From contig NSIL01000002.1 in assembly GCA_002737365.1 (NCBI GenBank), positions 152,596 through 216,595 on the forward strand: 64,000 nucleotides of DNA. The letters run 5' to 3'. The DNA comes from Acidobacterium sp. GTDB lineage: Bacteria > Acidobacteriota > Vicinamibacteria > Vicinamibacterales > UBA2999. Positions 17,989 through 26,911 of the stretch are shown piece by piece; position 1 is the stretch's first letter; the number at the start of each line of letters is the position of its first letter. Made by a program: the position numbers and the translations under genes. Under the pieces are notes generated by a model. It was not told the origin of the DNA. It did no database searches and saw only the letters and a program-made list of their open reading frames with translations.

Positions 17989-20900
17989 ATGCATCTCGAA
18001 CGCTTAGAAATCTCAGGTTTTAAGTCCTTCTCGGATCGGTCCGAGCTGGCATTCGACCGTGGCGTCACCGCCATTGTCGGACCGAACGGCTGCGGTAAGT
18101 CCAACGTGGCCGACGCGCTGACGTGGGTGCTCGGCGAGCAAAGCGCCAAGAGCCTGCGTGGCGACAAAATGGAAGACGTGATCTTCAGCGGTTCCGATGC
18201 GCGCAAGCCCACCGGATCCGCCGAAGTCCGTCTCCGTTTCGGCAATGTCATCGTCCCGCCATCCCTGTTGAAGGAGATGGGTGCGGACGCCCAGGCTCAT
18301 GAGGCCAACGGCAATGGGCATCACCCGGAGCTGACGGCGATCATCGAGCAGGCGACCCGCGAGGTCGAGGTAACGCGCCGCCTGTATCGATCGGGGGAGA
18401 GCGAATACCTGATCGATGGCCAGACGTGCCGCCTGAAGGACATCCACGAACTGCTGATGGATACGGGCCTCGGCCAGAAGGCCTACGCCATCATCGAGCA
18501 GGGCAAGATCGGGATGATCCTGAGTTCGCGCCCAACCGACCGGCGCCAGCTGATCGAAGAGGCCGCCGGCATCACCAAATACAAGGCGCGCCGCCGCTCG
18601 GCCGAGCTGAAACTCGAAGCTGCGCAGCAGAACCTCACACGCCTCGACGACATCGTCTACGAAATCGACAAGCAGCGCGGATCGCTGAAGCGCCAAGCCG
18701 CCAAGGCCCGTCGCTACACCCGCTTGCGCGACGAGATGCGGCGGTGGGAAAAGGTCCTGTTTGCACGCCGCTACCGCACGCTGTCGGACGCCATCGAGAC
18801 GGCGCGGACCCGCCTGCAGGACGCGCGCACCAACGAAGGCGTCGCCGCTGCACGGCTGGCCGAAGTCGAGAACGACCTGGCCCGCATTCGCATCGAGTTG
18901 GCGACGGCCGACCATATCGCCACCACCGCTCGCGAGACGGTGCACGGTCACGAACTCGAGATCAATCGCCGCCAGCAGCAGATCGCGCTTGATACACAGC
19001 AGGCGGAGATGCTCCGCGCCCGCGCTGAGGAACTCGACACCGAGCGCCAGCAGCTTGAGGCTCGCCGGGAGCCCGAGCAATTGGCCCTGGAAGGGCGCCG
19101 CCTGGCCGCCGCTGAAGCCACCGCGGCACGCGAAGAAGCCGCGGCTCTGGCCAGTGACGCGGGTGCGGAGTACGCACGGGCGCAGCAAGCCATTGAATCG
19201 CTTGAGCAGGATGTCGAGCGCGCGCGCGCCGACGTCTACGCGGTGCTCAACACGATCATGGCGCTCAACGCCGCGCATGACAACGCCGGCGCCCAGCGCG
19301 AGCGCGCCATGGCGACCTCGGGCCGCCTTGAGCAGGAAGCCAGCGAGCTGGCGGCCGAACTCGAGAAGGCCCGCGCCCAGCGGCAGATGGCGGCTGAGGC
19401 CTTGCGCCGCGCGCAGGATGGTCTCGACGCCGCCAGGGTGGCGCGTGGGGCCCGCGAGTCGGAACTGGCCAGTGCGCGCATTGAACACGAATGGCGGTCG
19501 CGCGACGTGCGAACGCGCGAGCAGGACGTCGCGGCGATGACGGCCCGGCTGCACTCGCTCGAAGAGATCGACACCCACCGCTCTGGCTTTGCCGACGCGG
19601 CGCGCATGGTGCTGGTCAACGCCAACGGCAAGGTTGGCCAGATGGGCGCCCTCGCCGACTTTCTTGACGTCGAACCGAAGTACGAGCGAGCGGTCGAAGC
19701 CTGTCTCGGCGACTTGCTGCAGCACGTCGTGGTCGAGCGTCTCGATCACGTCTCGGCTGGACTGAAGTTGATCCGTCAGGAAAACGCCGGCCGTTGCGGC
19801 TTCATCGTCGGACGCCCTGATAATGGAGCGGCCGTGGCCACCTACTCGGGCACTGGCGAAGGCTCGTTGGTCGAGATCAGTGGCGACAAACCTTCAGGTT
19901 TGTCGCTGATCCCGTCTGGTGCCGTCGCGCTGACGTCGGTCGTGCGCATCGGTGGTCCGTTCCCGGAGGCGGTTCAGGCCGTCATGGGCGGCGCCATGAT
20001 CGCCGAATCGTTCGAGGCGGCCGCGCGCATTGCCCCGACCGTCCCGTTTCCGGTGGCCACGCTCGAAGGCGATGTGTTCCGCGGCCGCTACGTGGTGACC
20101 GGCGGCGACAAGGCCGAGTCGCGCGGCATTCTCGCCACCAAGCGCGAGATCAAGGAACTGCGCGAGAAGCTCGCCGGGTCGAAGATTGCGCTCGAACAGT
20201 TGGTGGCGGAAACCGCCAACTTCGAACAGGCCATTGCCTTTGCAACCGCCGCCATTGCCGGCCTGTCGGCGGAATTCCACCTCCAGGAAAAAGCCATCGT
20301 CGGGGTCGAAGGTCAGAGCCAGCGCGCGGCCGAAGACGAGTTCCGCGTGCAGCAGCGCACCGAGCTCGTGCAGACCGAGGTCAGCCGCGTTCGTGAGGAA
20401 GTGGCCGGCCTTGATGCCCGCCAGGCCGAAGCCCGCGAGTCGATCGCGCGCCTGAACGAACAACGCACGGAAGCCGACCTGTTGCTGTCCGAGTCGCAGC
20501 GGAAGCTCTCCGAGGCACGCGACACGGCCGAGGGCCTGAGCCTGAAGGCCGCCGAAGCGCGCGCCGCCCACGCCGGCCTCGTCGAACGCAGTGCCGGTGC
20601 GCTGGCCGAAGTGGCCCGCATGGCAGAGGCGGCGGCTGAACTCGAACGCCGCGTCCAGACGTGTACCCGCGACGTGGCGTTGATGCGCGACCAGCGCGAG
20701 CGCCTGCTCAACGCGATTGCCGACGGCCAGCGCCTGATGGACGACGATGTCGGCAGGCTCCAGGGCTTGCGCGAGGACATGATCGTCGCCGACGAGCTCG
20801 CCCTGACGATTAAGCAGTCGGCGGAGAAGCAGGAAGAAGTGATCCGCGACGCCCGCCGCGCCGTGGATGCCCTGCGCGCCCTGGCCGCTGAAGTCGACGT

Positions 20901-21786
20901 GCAGCGCGCCACCGCCGAGTCAGACCTGACGCACCTGGCGCAGCAGTCCATGGATACCGTCAACGCCACGCTCGACGAGATCCGCGAGCAGGTGGCCGAG
21001 ATGGAAGCGGCGGGGCAGATCGAACCCGACGTGCGCGCGATTCGCGCCGCCGAAGCCGCCGAGCCTGACGAAGAAGACGAGCAGCTCAGTGAGGCCCTCG
21101 GTGCATCTGGCGCACCCGAGGCGCTTGAGGCACCTTCGGAACGCATGACCGCCGAAGAAGCCATTGCCGAATTGCGCGACAAGATCGACCGCATGGGGCC
21201 GGTCAACATGATGGCCATCGAGCAGTCCACCGAGCTCGAGGCGCGTCACCTGTTCCTGTCGACGCAGCGCCAGGACCTGGTCGACTCGATCTTGCAGACC
21301 AACGAGGCGATCAGCAAGATCGACGAGACGACGCATGCCCGCTTTCGTGAAGCGTTCAGCGCCATCAACGACAATTTCCAGGTCACCTTTTCGACGTTGT
21401 TCGGCGGCGGCAAGGCCGGCATTGCGTTGCTCGATGAAAACGATCCACTCGAAAGCGGTATCGACATCGTCGCCCAGCCGCCAGGCAAGCGGCTGCAGAG
21501 CGTGATGTTGCTGTCGGGCGGTGAGAAGGCCCTGACGGCGATCGCCCTGATGTTCGCGATCTTCCGCTACAAGCCGAGCCCGTTCTGCCTGCTCGACGAA
21601 ATCGACGCGCCGCTGGACGATGCCAACATCGGGCGGTTCATCGACATGCTGAAGTCGATGATGGACAAGACCCAGTTCATCATCATCACCCACAGCCGCA
21701 AGACCATGGAGATCGCCGACCGGCTCTACGGCGTGACGATGGAAGAGCCGGGCGTGTCGAAGCTGATTTCGATTCAGCTGAACTAG
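17989..21786 (+). CDS. smc: chromosome segregation protein SMC
   Basis: MHLERLEISGFKSFSDR, GPNGCGKSNVADAL, long coiled coils, hinge, LLSGGEKALTAIALMFAIF, FCLLDEIDAPLDDANI. Confidence 0.97.
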   Translation: MHLERLEISGFKSFSDRSELAFDRGVTAIVGPNGCGKSNVADALTWVLGEQSAKSLRGDKMEDVIFSGSDARKPTGSAEVRLRFGNVIVPPSLLKEMGADAQAHEANGNGHHPELTAIIEQATREVEVTRRLYRSGESEYLIDGQTCRLKDIHELLMDTGLGQKAYAIIEQGKIGMILSSRPTDRRQLIEEAAGITKYKARRRSAELKLEAAQQNLTRLDDIVYEIDKQRGSLKRQAAKARRYTRLRDEMRRWEKVLFARRYRTLSDAIETARTRLQDARTNEGVAAARLAEVENDLARIRIELATADHIATTARETVHGHELEINRRQQQIALDTQQAEMLRARAEELDTERQQLEARREPEQLALEGRRLAAAEATAAREEAAALASDAGAEYARAQQAIESLEQDVERARADVYAVLNTIMALNAAHDNAGAQRERAMATSGRLEQEASELAAELEKARAQRQMAAEALRRAQDGLDAARVARGARESELASARIEHEWRSRDVRTREQDVAAMTARLHSLEEIDTHRSGFADAARMVLVNANGKVGQMGALADFLDVEPKYERAVEACLGDLLQHVVVERLDHVSAGLKLIRQENAGRCGFIVGRPDNGAAVATYSGTGEGSLVEISGDKPSGLSLIPSGAVALTSVVRIGGPFPEAVQAVMGGAMIAESFEAAARIAPTVPFPVATLEGDVFRGRYVVTGGDKAESRGILATKREIKELREKLAGSKIALEQLVAETANFEQAIAFATAAIAGLSAEFHLQEKAIVGVEGQSQRAAEDEFRVQQRTELVQTEVSRVREEVAGLDARQAEARESIARLNEQRTEADLLLSESQRKLSEARDTAEGLSLKAAEARAAHAGLVERSAGALAEVARMAEAAAELERRVQTCTRDVALMRDQRERLLNAIADGQRLMDDDVGRLQGLREDMIVADELALTIKQSAEKQEEVIRDARRAVDALRALAAEVDVQRATAESDLTHLAQQSMDTVNATLDEIREQVAEMEAAGQIEPDVRAIRAAEAAEPDEEDEQLSEALGASGAPEALEAPSERMTAEEAIAELRDKIDRMGPVNMMAIEQSTELEARHLFLSTQRQDLVDSILQTNEAISKIDETTHARFREAFSAINDNFQVTFSTLFGGGKAGIALLDENDPLESGIDIVAQPPGKRLQSVMLLSGGEKALTAIALMFAIFRYKPSPFCLLDEIDAPLDDANIGRFIDMLKSMMDKTQFIIITHSRKTMEIADRLYGVTMEEPGVSKLISIQLN
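19883..19906 (+). repeat. palindrome inside smc
   Basis: GCGACAAACCT-TC-AGGTTTGTCGC, 11-bp perfect stem. Confidence 0.85.
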
Positions 21787-21945
21787 TCGGCCGGAGGCAG
21801 CCCGTGAGGGTTGCCGGTTGCCGCTAGATCCCCACGGCCGGCATTCACCACCTTAGGCGGCGAGACCGTGTGTGGCGCGGGCATCTTGCTGCGAGCCGTG
21901 CGTTGACGGCTCCGACCCGGCGGCGCCTCGGGCACCTCGGGTAAG

Positions 21946-22422
21946 ATGTCGGCAGTGGACCTTGACATCACTAAGCGGGTGCTCGCGGCGCTGGAGCTGC
22001 ACGGCGTGCGTTACGCCATTTTCGGGGCGGTCGCACTCAACCTGCATGGTCTCGCGCGATTTACGGCCGATCTGGATCTCTTCATCGAGCCGACAGCGGA
22101 GAACGTCGAGCGATTGAGAAACGCGCTGAAGACGGCCGTCGACGATCCGGCGATCGACGAAATCTCGACCGAGGATCTGCTCGGAGACTATCCGGCGGTG
22201 CAATACAACCCGCCGGATGCCACCTTTCACATTGATATCCTCACCCGGCTCGGCGACGCGTACGGCTTCGCCGACCTGAAGGTCGAGCGAATCGCGCTTG
22301 ATGAGCTCACCGTGTCCGTGGTCACACCTCAGACGTTGTACGAAATGAAGCGCGATACTGTCCGATTGAAGGACAAGGCGGATGCGCACGCCTTGAAAGA
22401 GCGTTTCGGTCTGAAGGATTGA
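21946..22422 (+). CDS. nucleotidyltransferase-fold protein (AbiEii/MNT-like)
   Basis: GVRYAIFGAVALNLHGLARFTADLDLFIEPTAENVERL, a DxD nucleotidyltransferase core. Confidence 0.75.
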   Translation: MSAVDLDITKRVLAALELHGVRYAIFGAVALNLHGLARFTADLDLFIEPTAENVERLRNALKTAVDDPAIDEISTEDLLGDYPAVQYNPPDATFHIDILTRLGDAYGFADLKVERIALDELTVSVVTPQTLYEMKRDTVRLKDKADAHALKERFGLKD

Positions 22423-22661
22423 TGCCGGTCCGCAAATATCGTTCGATCTACGAGATGCCCGACGAGACCTGGCGAGAGCCGGGCGATCCCCTGCTGTACC
22501 GGGCCATACGAGAGGTATGGGACTTTGGCCGGCGGACTTCCGGGCGCCGCTATCGTCCCGGTGTCTACCGGTTTCGATCGATCGACGAGATGGACGTTGC
22601 CCAGGGCGATTGGGACCGAGCGACCGCCGGGGCGCCGGCCCCGCACCCCAGCATCCGTTGA
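22422..22661 (+). CDS. small hypothetical protein coupled to the nucleotidyltransferase
   Basis: 79 aa; ATG overlaps upstream TGA (TGATG); repeated motif YRSIYEMPDE / YRFRSIDEMD. Confidence 0.6.
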   Translation: MPVRKYRSIYEMPDETWREPGDPLLYRAIREVWDFGRRTSGRRYRPGVYRFRSIDEMDVAQGDWDRATAGAPAPHPSIR

Positions 22662-23092
22662 ACTGGTCGCGTGAGGCGACATTCCTGGCGAAGCTGTGGG
22701 TCGCGGCGCCAGGCTCGGCGATCATGGCCGCCATGCGCGAAGCCCGCGTGGGCTTGCACGAGTACGAGTTGCAGGCGCCGGCGGAGGGTGATCTCGTGCA
22801 GTTCGACTACGCGCCCGACTTCAAGTACTACCAGTCGGACGTGACGCGCGTGTTCCCGGCCAATGGCAAGTTCACGCCGCGTCAGTGCGAGATATACGAG
22901 ATCCATCTGAAGCTCTACCAGTCGGTCCTCTCATCCATCCAGGTGCACAAGACGCCGGCGGACTGCGTCAAGGATGCCCTGGTCAAGATGGAAGCGATCA
23001 TGGCGTCACACCAGTTCACGGACCCGCGGATCAAGGCCGCAGCGGTCTTCTGGCTTCCACGTTCGAACCGGGCCGGCTCGAAGGCACCCTGA
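22661..23092 (+). pseudogene. remnant of an M24 family (Xaa-Pro aminopeptidase-like) gene
   Basis: GDLVQFDYAPDFKYYQSDVTRVFPANGKFTPRQCEIYEIHLKLYQ matches the M24 core, but both termini are missing and the segment between HEYELQA and GDLV appears deleted. Confidence 0.65.
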
Positions 23093-23109
23093 ACGGCGGC
23101 GTCCGCATT

Positions 23110-23194
23110 TCAGGGATCGGGGATCAGCGGTCGGGGACCAGGGACTGAGGAACGGGCATCAGGGCCGCGTGTTACCCTGATCCCCGATCCCTGA
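23110..23194. repeat. 18-bp perfect inverted repeat with 49-nt spacer made of degenerate GGGATC/GGGACC units
   Basis: TCAGGGATCGGGGATCAG (23110-23127) and CTGATCCCCGATCCCTGA (23177-23194). Confidence 0.85.
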
Positions 23195-23195
23195 C

Positions 23196-25235
23196 GTGAA
23201 CGAAGACAAGTCCACCGTCTATCACCGCTTGCGCCGGCGCGCCGACCTTCTGGGAACGGCTGCCGCCGGCTTCGTCCTGCTCACGCTCCTCATCTCCGGT
23301 GCCAGCCTGACCCTCCGCGAGTGGGCCGCCGTGGCGGCCAATGCTTTCCCGGTTGGTCTTGAGGATGTGATGACGGTCATCGCGCTCACCGCCATGCTGG
23401 TCCTGTTGCTGCAGTTGGTCGAACTGCCGTTCGCGTTCTATCAGGGCCACCTGCTCGAGCACCAGTACGGCCTGTCGACGCAGCCTGCTCGGCGGTGGTT
23501 GGTCGATCAGGGCAAGGGCGTGGCTTTGGGCGTGGCGGTCGCAGCGCTCGGCGCGTCAGTGGTGTTGCTGGCGCTGCGCGAGTGGCCCGGGCAGTGGTGG
23601 TGGATTTCGGCGGCGGTCTTCGCCGCCGGCATGGTCGGCCTGGCGCGGCTGGCGCCGGTGGTGTTGTTGCCACTCTTCTACACGTTCAAGCCACTCGATC
23701 GCCCGGTGCTCGCGGCGCGGCTGTTGGCGCTGGCCGGGAAGGCGCGCACCGATGTGGTCGGGGTCTTCGAATGGGTGTTGAGCGATCACACCAGGAAGGC
23801 GAACGCCGCGCTGGCCGGCCTGGGGCAGACGCGCCGCATCCTGGTGTCAGACACCTTGCTGGCCGGTTTCTCGGAGGATGAGATCGAGGTCGTGCTCGCG
23901 CACGAACTGGCCCATCATGTGCATCGCGACTTGTGGCGCGGCATCGCGGTCCAGACGTTGCTGCTGTTCGGCGGATTTTTCGTGGCCGACCTCGTCTTGC
24001 GGCGGCTCGCCGACGCTGCCGGGTTGCGTGGGCTGTCGGATCCCGCCGCGCTGCCCCTGCTGATGCTGGTGGCCGGCGCCTGGTCGTTCCTGATGCTGCC
24101 GCTGGTCAACGCGCTGTCGCGGGCCCAGGAGCGGGCGGCCGACCGTTACGCCCTCGATACGACACGCAATGTTGATGCGTTCGTCACGGCAATGAAGCGG
24201 CTGTCGCAGCAGAATCTAGCCGAGGAATATCCATCACTGATCGTCCGCTGGCTGTTCTATTCGCATCCGCCGATTCGGGAGAGAATCGACGCGGCCCGTG
24301 CCTTTGCGAGAGAGAGAGACAGCGCGTTGCGTCGGATGCTGGTGGCCGTCCTGGTGATGACGGCATCGGTTGGCGGCTCGGCACAGTATTCGAAGAAGAC
24401 GCTCGTGGCCCATCGTGGTGCGTCCGCCTATGCGCCCGAGAACACGCTGGCGTCTTACCGTTTGGCGATCGAGATGGGTGCCGATTTCGTGGAACAGGAT
24501 CTCCAGGTGACCCGGGATGGTGTGTTGATCTGCCTGCACGACGCCTCGCTTGAACGGACGACCAATGTTGCCAAGGTGTTTCCGGAGCGATCGACCGACA
24601 TCGTGGTCGACGGCAAAGCTCGCAAGACCTGGCTGGCCAACGACTTTACCCTGGCGGAAATCAAGCGCCTCGACGCGGGGGCCTGGTTCAACGCCAGGTT
24701 CGCCGGCGAGCGGGTGCCGACCTTCGACGAATCCGTGACGCTATTGAAAGGCAAGGCGGGGTTGTATCCCGAGTTGAAGACGCCGGAGATGTATCGTTCG
24801 CGCGGCGTGGACCTCGCGCGGCTGGTGGAAGCCGCGCTCGATCGAAATGTGCTGCGAGGGCCCAAAGCCAATCCGCGGACACCGATCGTGCTGCAGACCT
24901 TCTCGCAGAACACCGCGGCCAGGCTGGCGCAGCTCAAGATCGGCGTGCCGATTGTGCTGTTGCTCGACGACAATAACCCCTTCGATTCGATCGACCGCCT
25001 CCGGCAGTGGAAAGGCATTGTGCAGGGCTTCGGCATGCCGAAGAGCCTGCTGGTAAAAGCGCCGCAATTGCTGAACTGGAGCCACGCCTCGGGGATGTCG
25101 GTTGCGCTCTACACGTTCCGGCCGGATGCAGTGCAGCCAGGGTTCCTCAACGTGACCGACGAGATGGAATTCTTCTTGAAGAAACTCGGTGTGGACGCGG
25201 TCATCACCAGTAGCCCAGACCGGTTTCCCCAATAA
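23196..25235 (+). CDS. fused ORF: M48 (Ste24-like) metalloprotease plus glycerophosphodiester phosphodiesterase domain
   Basis: VLAHELAHHVHRDLW (HExxH) with TM segments, then AVLVMTASVGGSAQ signal-like segment and KKTLVAHRGASAYAPENTLASY GDPD domain. Confidence 0.85.
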   Translation: MNEDKSTVYHRLRRRADLLGTAAAGFVLLTLLISGASLTLREWAAVAANAFPVGLEDVMTVIALTAMLVLLLQLVELPFAFYQGHLLEHQYGLSTQPARRWLVDQGKGVALGVAVAALGASVVLLALREWPGQWWWISAAVFAAGMVGLARLAPVVLLPLFYTFKPLDRPVLAARLLALAGKARTDVVGVFEWVLSDHTRKANAALAGLGQTRRILVSDTLLAGFSEDEIEVVLAHELAHHVHRDLWRGIAVQTLLLFGGFFVADLVLRRLADAAGLRGLSDPAALPLLMLVAGAWSFLMLPLVNALSRAQERAADRYALDTTRNVDAFVTAMKRLSQQNLAEEYPSLIVRWLFYSHPPIRERIDAARAFARERDSALRRMLVAVLVMTASVGGSAQYSKKTLVAHRGASAYAPENTLASYRLAIEMGADFVEQDLQVTRDGVLICLHDASLERTTNVAKVFPERSTDIVVDGKARKTWLANDFTLAEIKRLDAGAWFNARFAGERVPTFDESVTLLKGKAGLYPELKTPEMYRSRGVDLARLVEAALDRNVLRGPKANPRTPIVLQTFSQNTAARLAQLKIGVPIVLLLDDNNPFDSIDRLRQWKGIVQGFGMPKSLLVKAPQLLNWSHASGMSVALYTFRPDAVQPGFLNVTDEMEFFLKKLGVDAVITSSPDRFPQ

Positions 25236-26179
25236 TGAGGTCGCCAGTGTTGTTGATGGTCGAATCGCCAATGTTGCGAGCCATGCTCGCGCTCGTCGTT
25301 CTGCTGCCGGTGGTCACGCTGTCCGCCCAATATCAGAAGAAGACCCTCGTCGCCCACCGCGGCGCCTCGGCCTATGCGCCAGAACACACCTTGTCGGCCT
25401 ACAAGCTGGCGATCGAGCAGGGCGCCGACTTCGTCGAGCAGGACTTGGCCATCACCAAGGACGGCGTGCTGATCTGCCTGCACGACGCCAGCCTCGAGCG
25501 CACCACGAATGTCGAAGAGCTGTTTCCCGGCCGCGTCAGCACGCAGACCATCGAAGGCAAGACGCGCACGGCGTGGCTGGCCAACGACTTCACACTCGCC
25601 GAGATCAAGACGCTCGACGCCGGCTCGTGGTTCGACAAGAAGTTTGCGGGCGAGAAGGTGCCGACGTTCGACGAGGCGATTGCGGCGATTCGCGGCAAGG
25701 CCGGCATTTTTCCCGAACTGAAGACCCCCGAGATCTACGCCGGCCGCGACATCAAGTTCGAGGAATTGGTTGCCGCGGCGCTCGACAAGAACGGCCTGCG
25801 CGGGCCCAAGGCGGATCCCAAGACACCGGTCATCCTGCAGACCTTCGGCCAATCGAGCGCGCGTCGCCTGGCCGAGATCAAGATCGGTGTGCCGGTGGCG
25901 CTCTTGCTCGGTAGTCCCGCCGGGTTCGAGACTGCAGCGCAGATCAAGGCCTGGAAGGGCATCGTCCAGGGCTTTGGCCCCGCGAAGCAGATTGTGTTGA
26001 AGAACCCCGACTTCGTGAAGTGGGCGCACGCCGAGGGCATGACCGTGACGCCGTACACCTTTCGCTCGGCCGACACCGGCACGTTCAAGGACGTGACGGC
26101 CGAAATGGATCACTACCTCTACACGCTTGGTGTCGATGCGCTGTTCACCGACAATCCCGACAAGTTTCCAAGGAAGTAG
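25235..26179 (+). CDS. glycerophosphodiester phosphodiesterase, tandem paralogue
   Basis: KKTLVAHRGASAYAPEHTLSAYKLAIEQGADFVEQDL; TAATG overlap with the preceding ORF. Confidence 0.92.
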   Translation: MRSPVLLMVESPMLRAMLALVVLLPVVTLSAQYQKKTLVAHRGASAYAPEHTLSAYKLAIEQGADFVEQDLAITKDGVLICLHDASLERTTNVEELFPGRVSTQTIEGKTRTAWLANDFTLAEIKTLDAGSWFDKKFAGEKVPTFDEAIAAIRGKAGIFPELKTPEIYAGRDIKFEELVAAALDKNGLRGPKADPKTPVILQTFGQSSARRLAEIKIGVPVALLLGSPAGFETAAQIKAWKGIVQGFGPAKQIVLKNPDFVKWAHAEGMTVTPYTFRSADTGTFKDVTAEMDHYLYTLGVDALFTDNPDKFPRK

Positions 26180-26539
26180 CTACTTCGCCTTCACCACCAG
26201 CGTGCCCTTCATGTCCTTGCAGCCCTCGTCGGTCGTCAGGTTGCAGTAGAAGGTGAACCTGCCCGCCTGGTCGGCTCGGAACTCGAACGTCGTCGACAGC
26301 CCTCCCGCCGCGCGCTTGACGATGCGGTAGGCGTCGATGGCGAAGCTGGTGGGGCGGTCCTCGCTCTTGAGCGTGATCTTCACCAGGTCGTCCTGGGTCA
26401 CTTCCAGTTTATTGGGCGTGAAGACGTGGTCCTTGGCGACGATGGTGAACTCGCGACGGTTGGGGGCTTGTTCTTGTGCGCCCGCCAGAGCCGTGGCGAG
26501 GGCAATCACCGTCGCGGCCAATGCCACTCTCCGAAGCAT
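26180..26539 (-). CDS. exported cupredoxin-like protein
   Basis: Signal peptide, HVFTPNKLEVTQDDLVKITLKSED, GRFTFYCNL. Confidence 0.75.
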   Translation of the reverse strand: MLRRVALAATVIALATALAGAQEQAPNRREFTIVAKDHVFTPNKLEVTQDDLVKITLKSEDRPTSFAIDAYRIVKRAAGGLSTTFEFRADQAGRFTFYCNLTTDEGCKDMKGTLVVKAK

Positions 26540-26608
26540 GTTCACATTGTAGCGGCTTCTCGGCACGGTCGCCGGCGCCGCGACCGATCCACGGCCACTC
26601 CGATGTCT

Positions 26609-26626
26609 CCTTACTACCAAGTAAGG
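26609..26626. promoter_or_regulatory. candidate operator for the downstream vapBC pair
   Basis: CCTTAC-TACCAA-GTAAGG inverted repeat about 28 bp upstream of the antitoxin ATG. Confidence 0.4.
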
Positions 26627-26653
26627 TAGACTCGGGTCGTAAGGAAGCCGAAA

Positions 26654-26911
26654 ATGCCTGAAGCGACGTTGACGACCAAGGGTCAGGTGACCATCCCCAA
26701 GGCGGTTCGCGACCACCTGAGGCTCGAAACCGGTGCCCGCCTCGATTTCGTCATCGAGGATGACGGCACTGTCGTGGTGAAGCCGGTGACCCGACACGTC
26801 CGCGAACTGGCGGGGCTGTTACACCGCCCCGGGCGGCGGCCGGTCTCCATCCGCGCGATGGACGAGGCGATCGGCACGCACCTGGGCAGACGATTCGGGC
26901 GGCGGCGATGA
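26654..26911 (+). CDS. AbrB/MazE-type antitoxin
   Basis: MPEATLTTKGQVTIPKAVRDHLRLETGARLDFVIEDDG SpoVT/AbrB swapped-hairpin motif. Confidence 0.9.
   Translation: MPEATLTTKGQVTIPKAVRDHLRLETGARLDFVIEDDGTVVVKPVTRHVRELAGLLHRPGRRPVSIRAMDEAIGTHLGRRFGRRR

Noticed and set aside
18013-19749. 578-aa minus-strand ORF within smc
   Set aside because: Antisense to canonical SMC; no domain signature.
22273-22286. CGACCT-GA-AGGTCG palindrome inside the nucleotidyltransferase, similar core to the smc/P1 elements
   Set aside because: Only a 6-bp stem, and the encoded ADLKVER is a natural segment for this protein family; likely chance.
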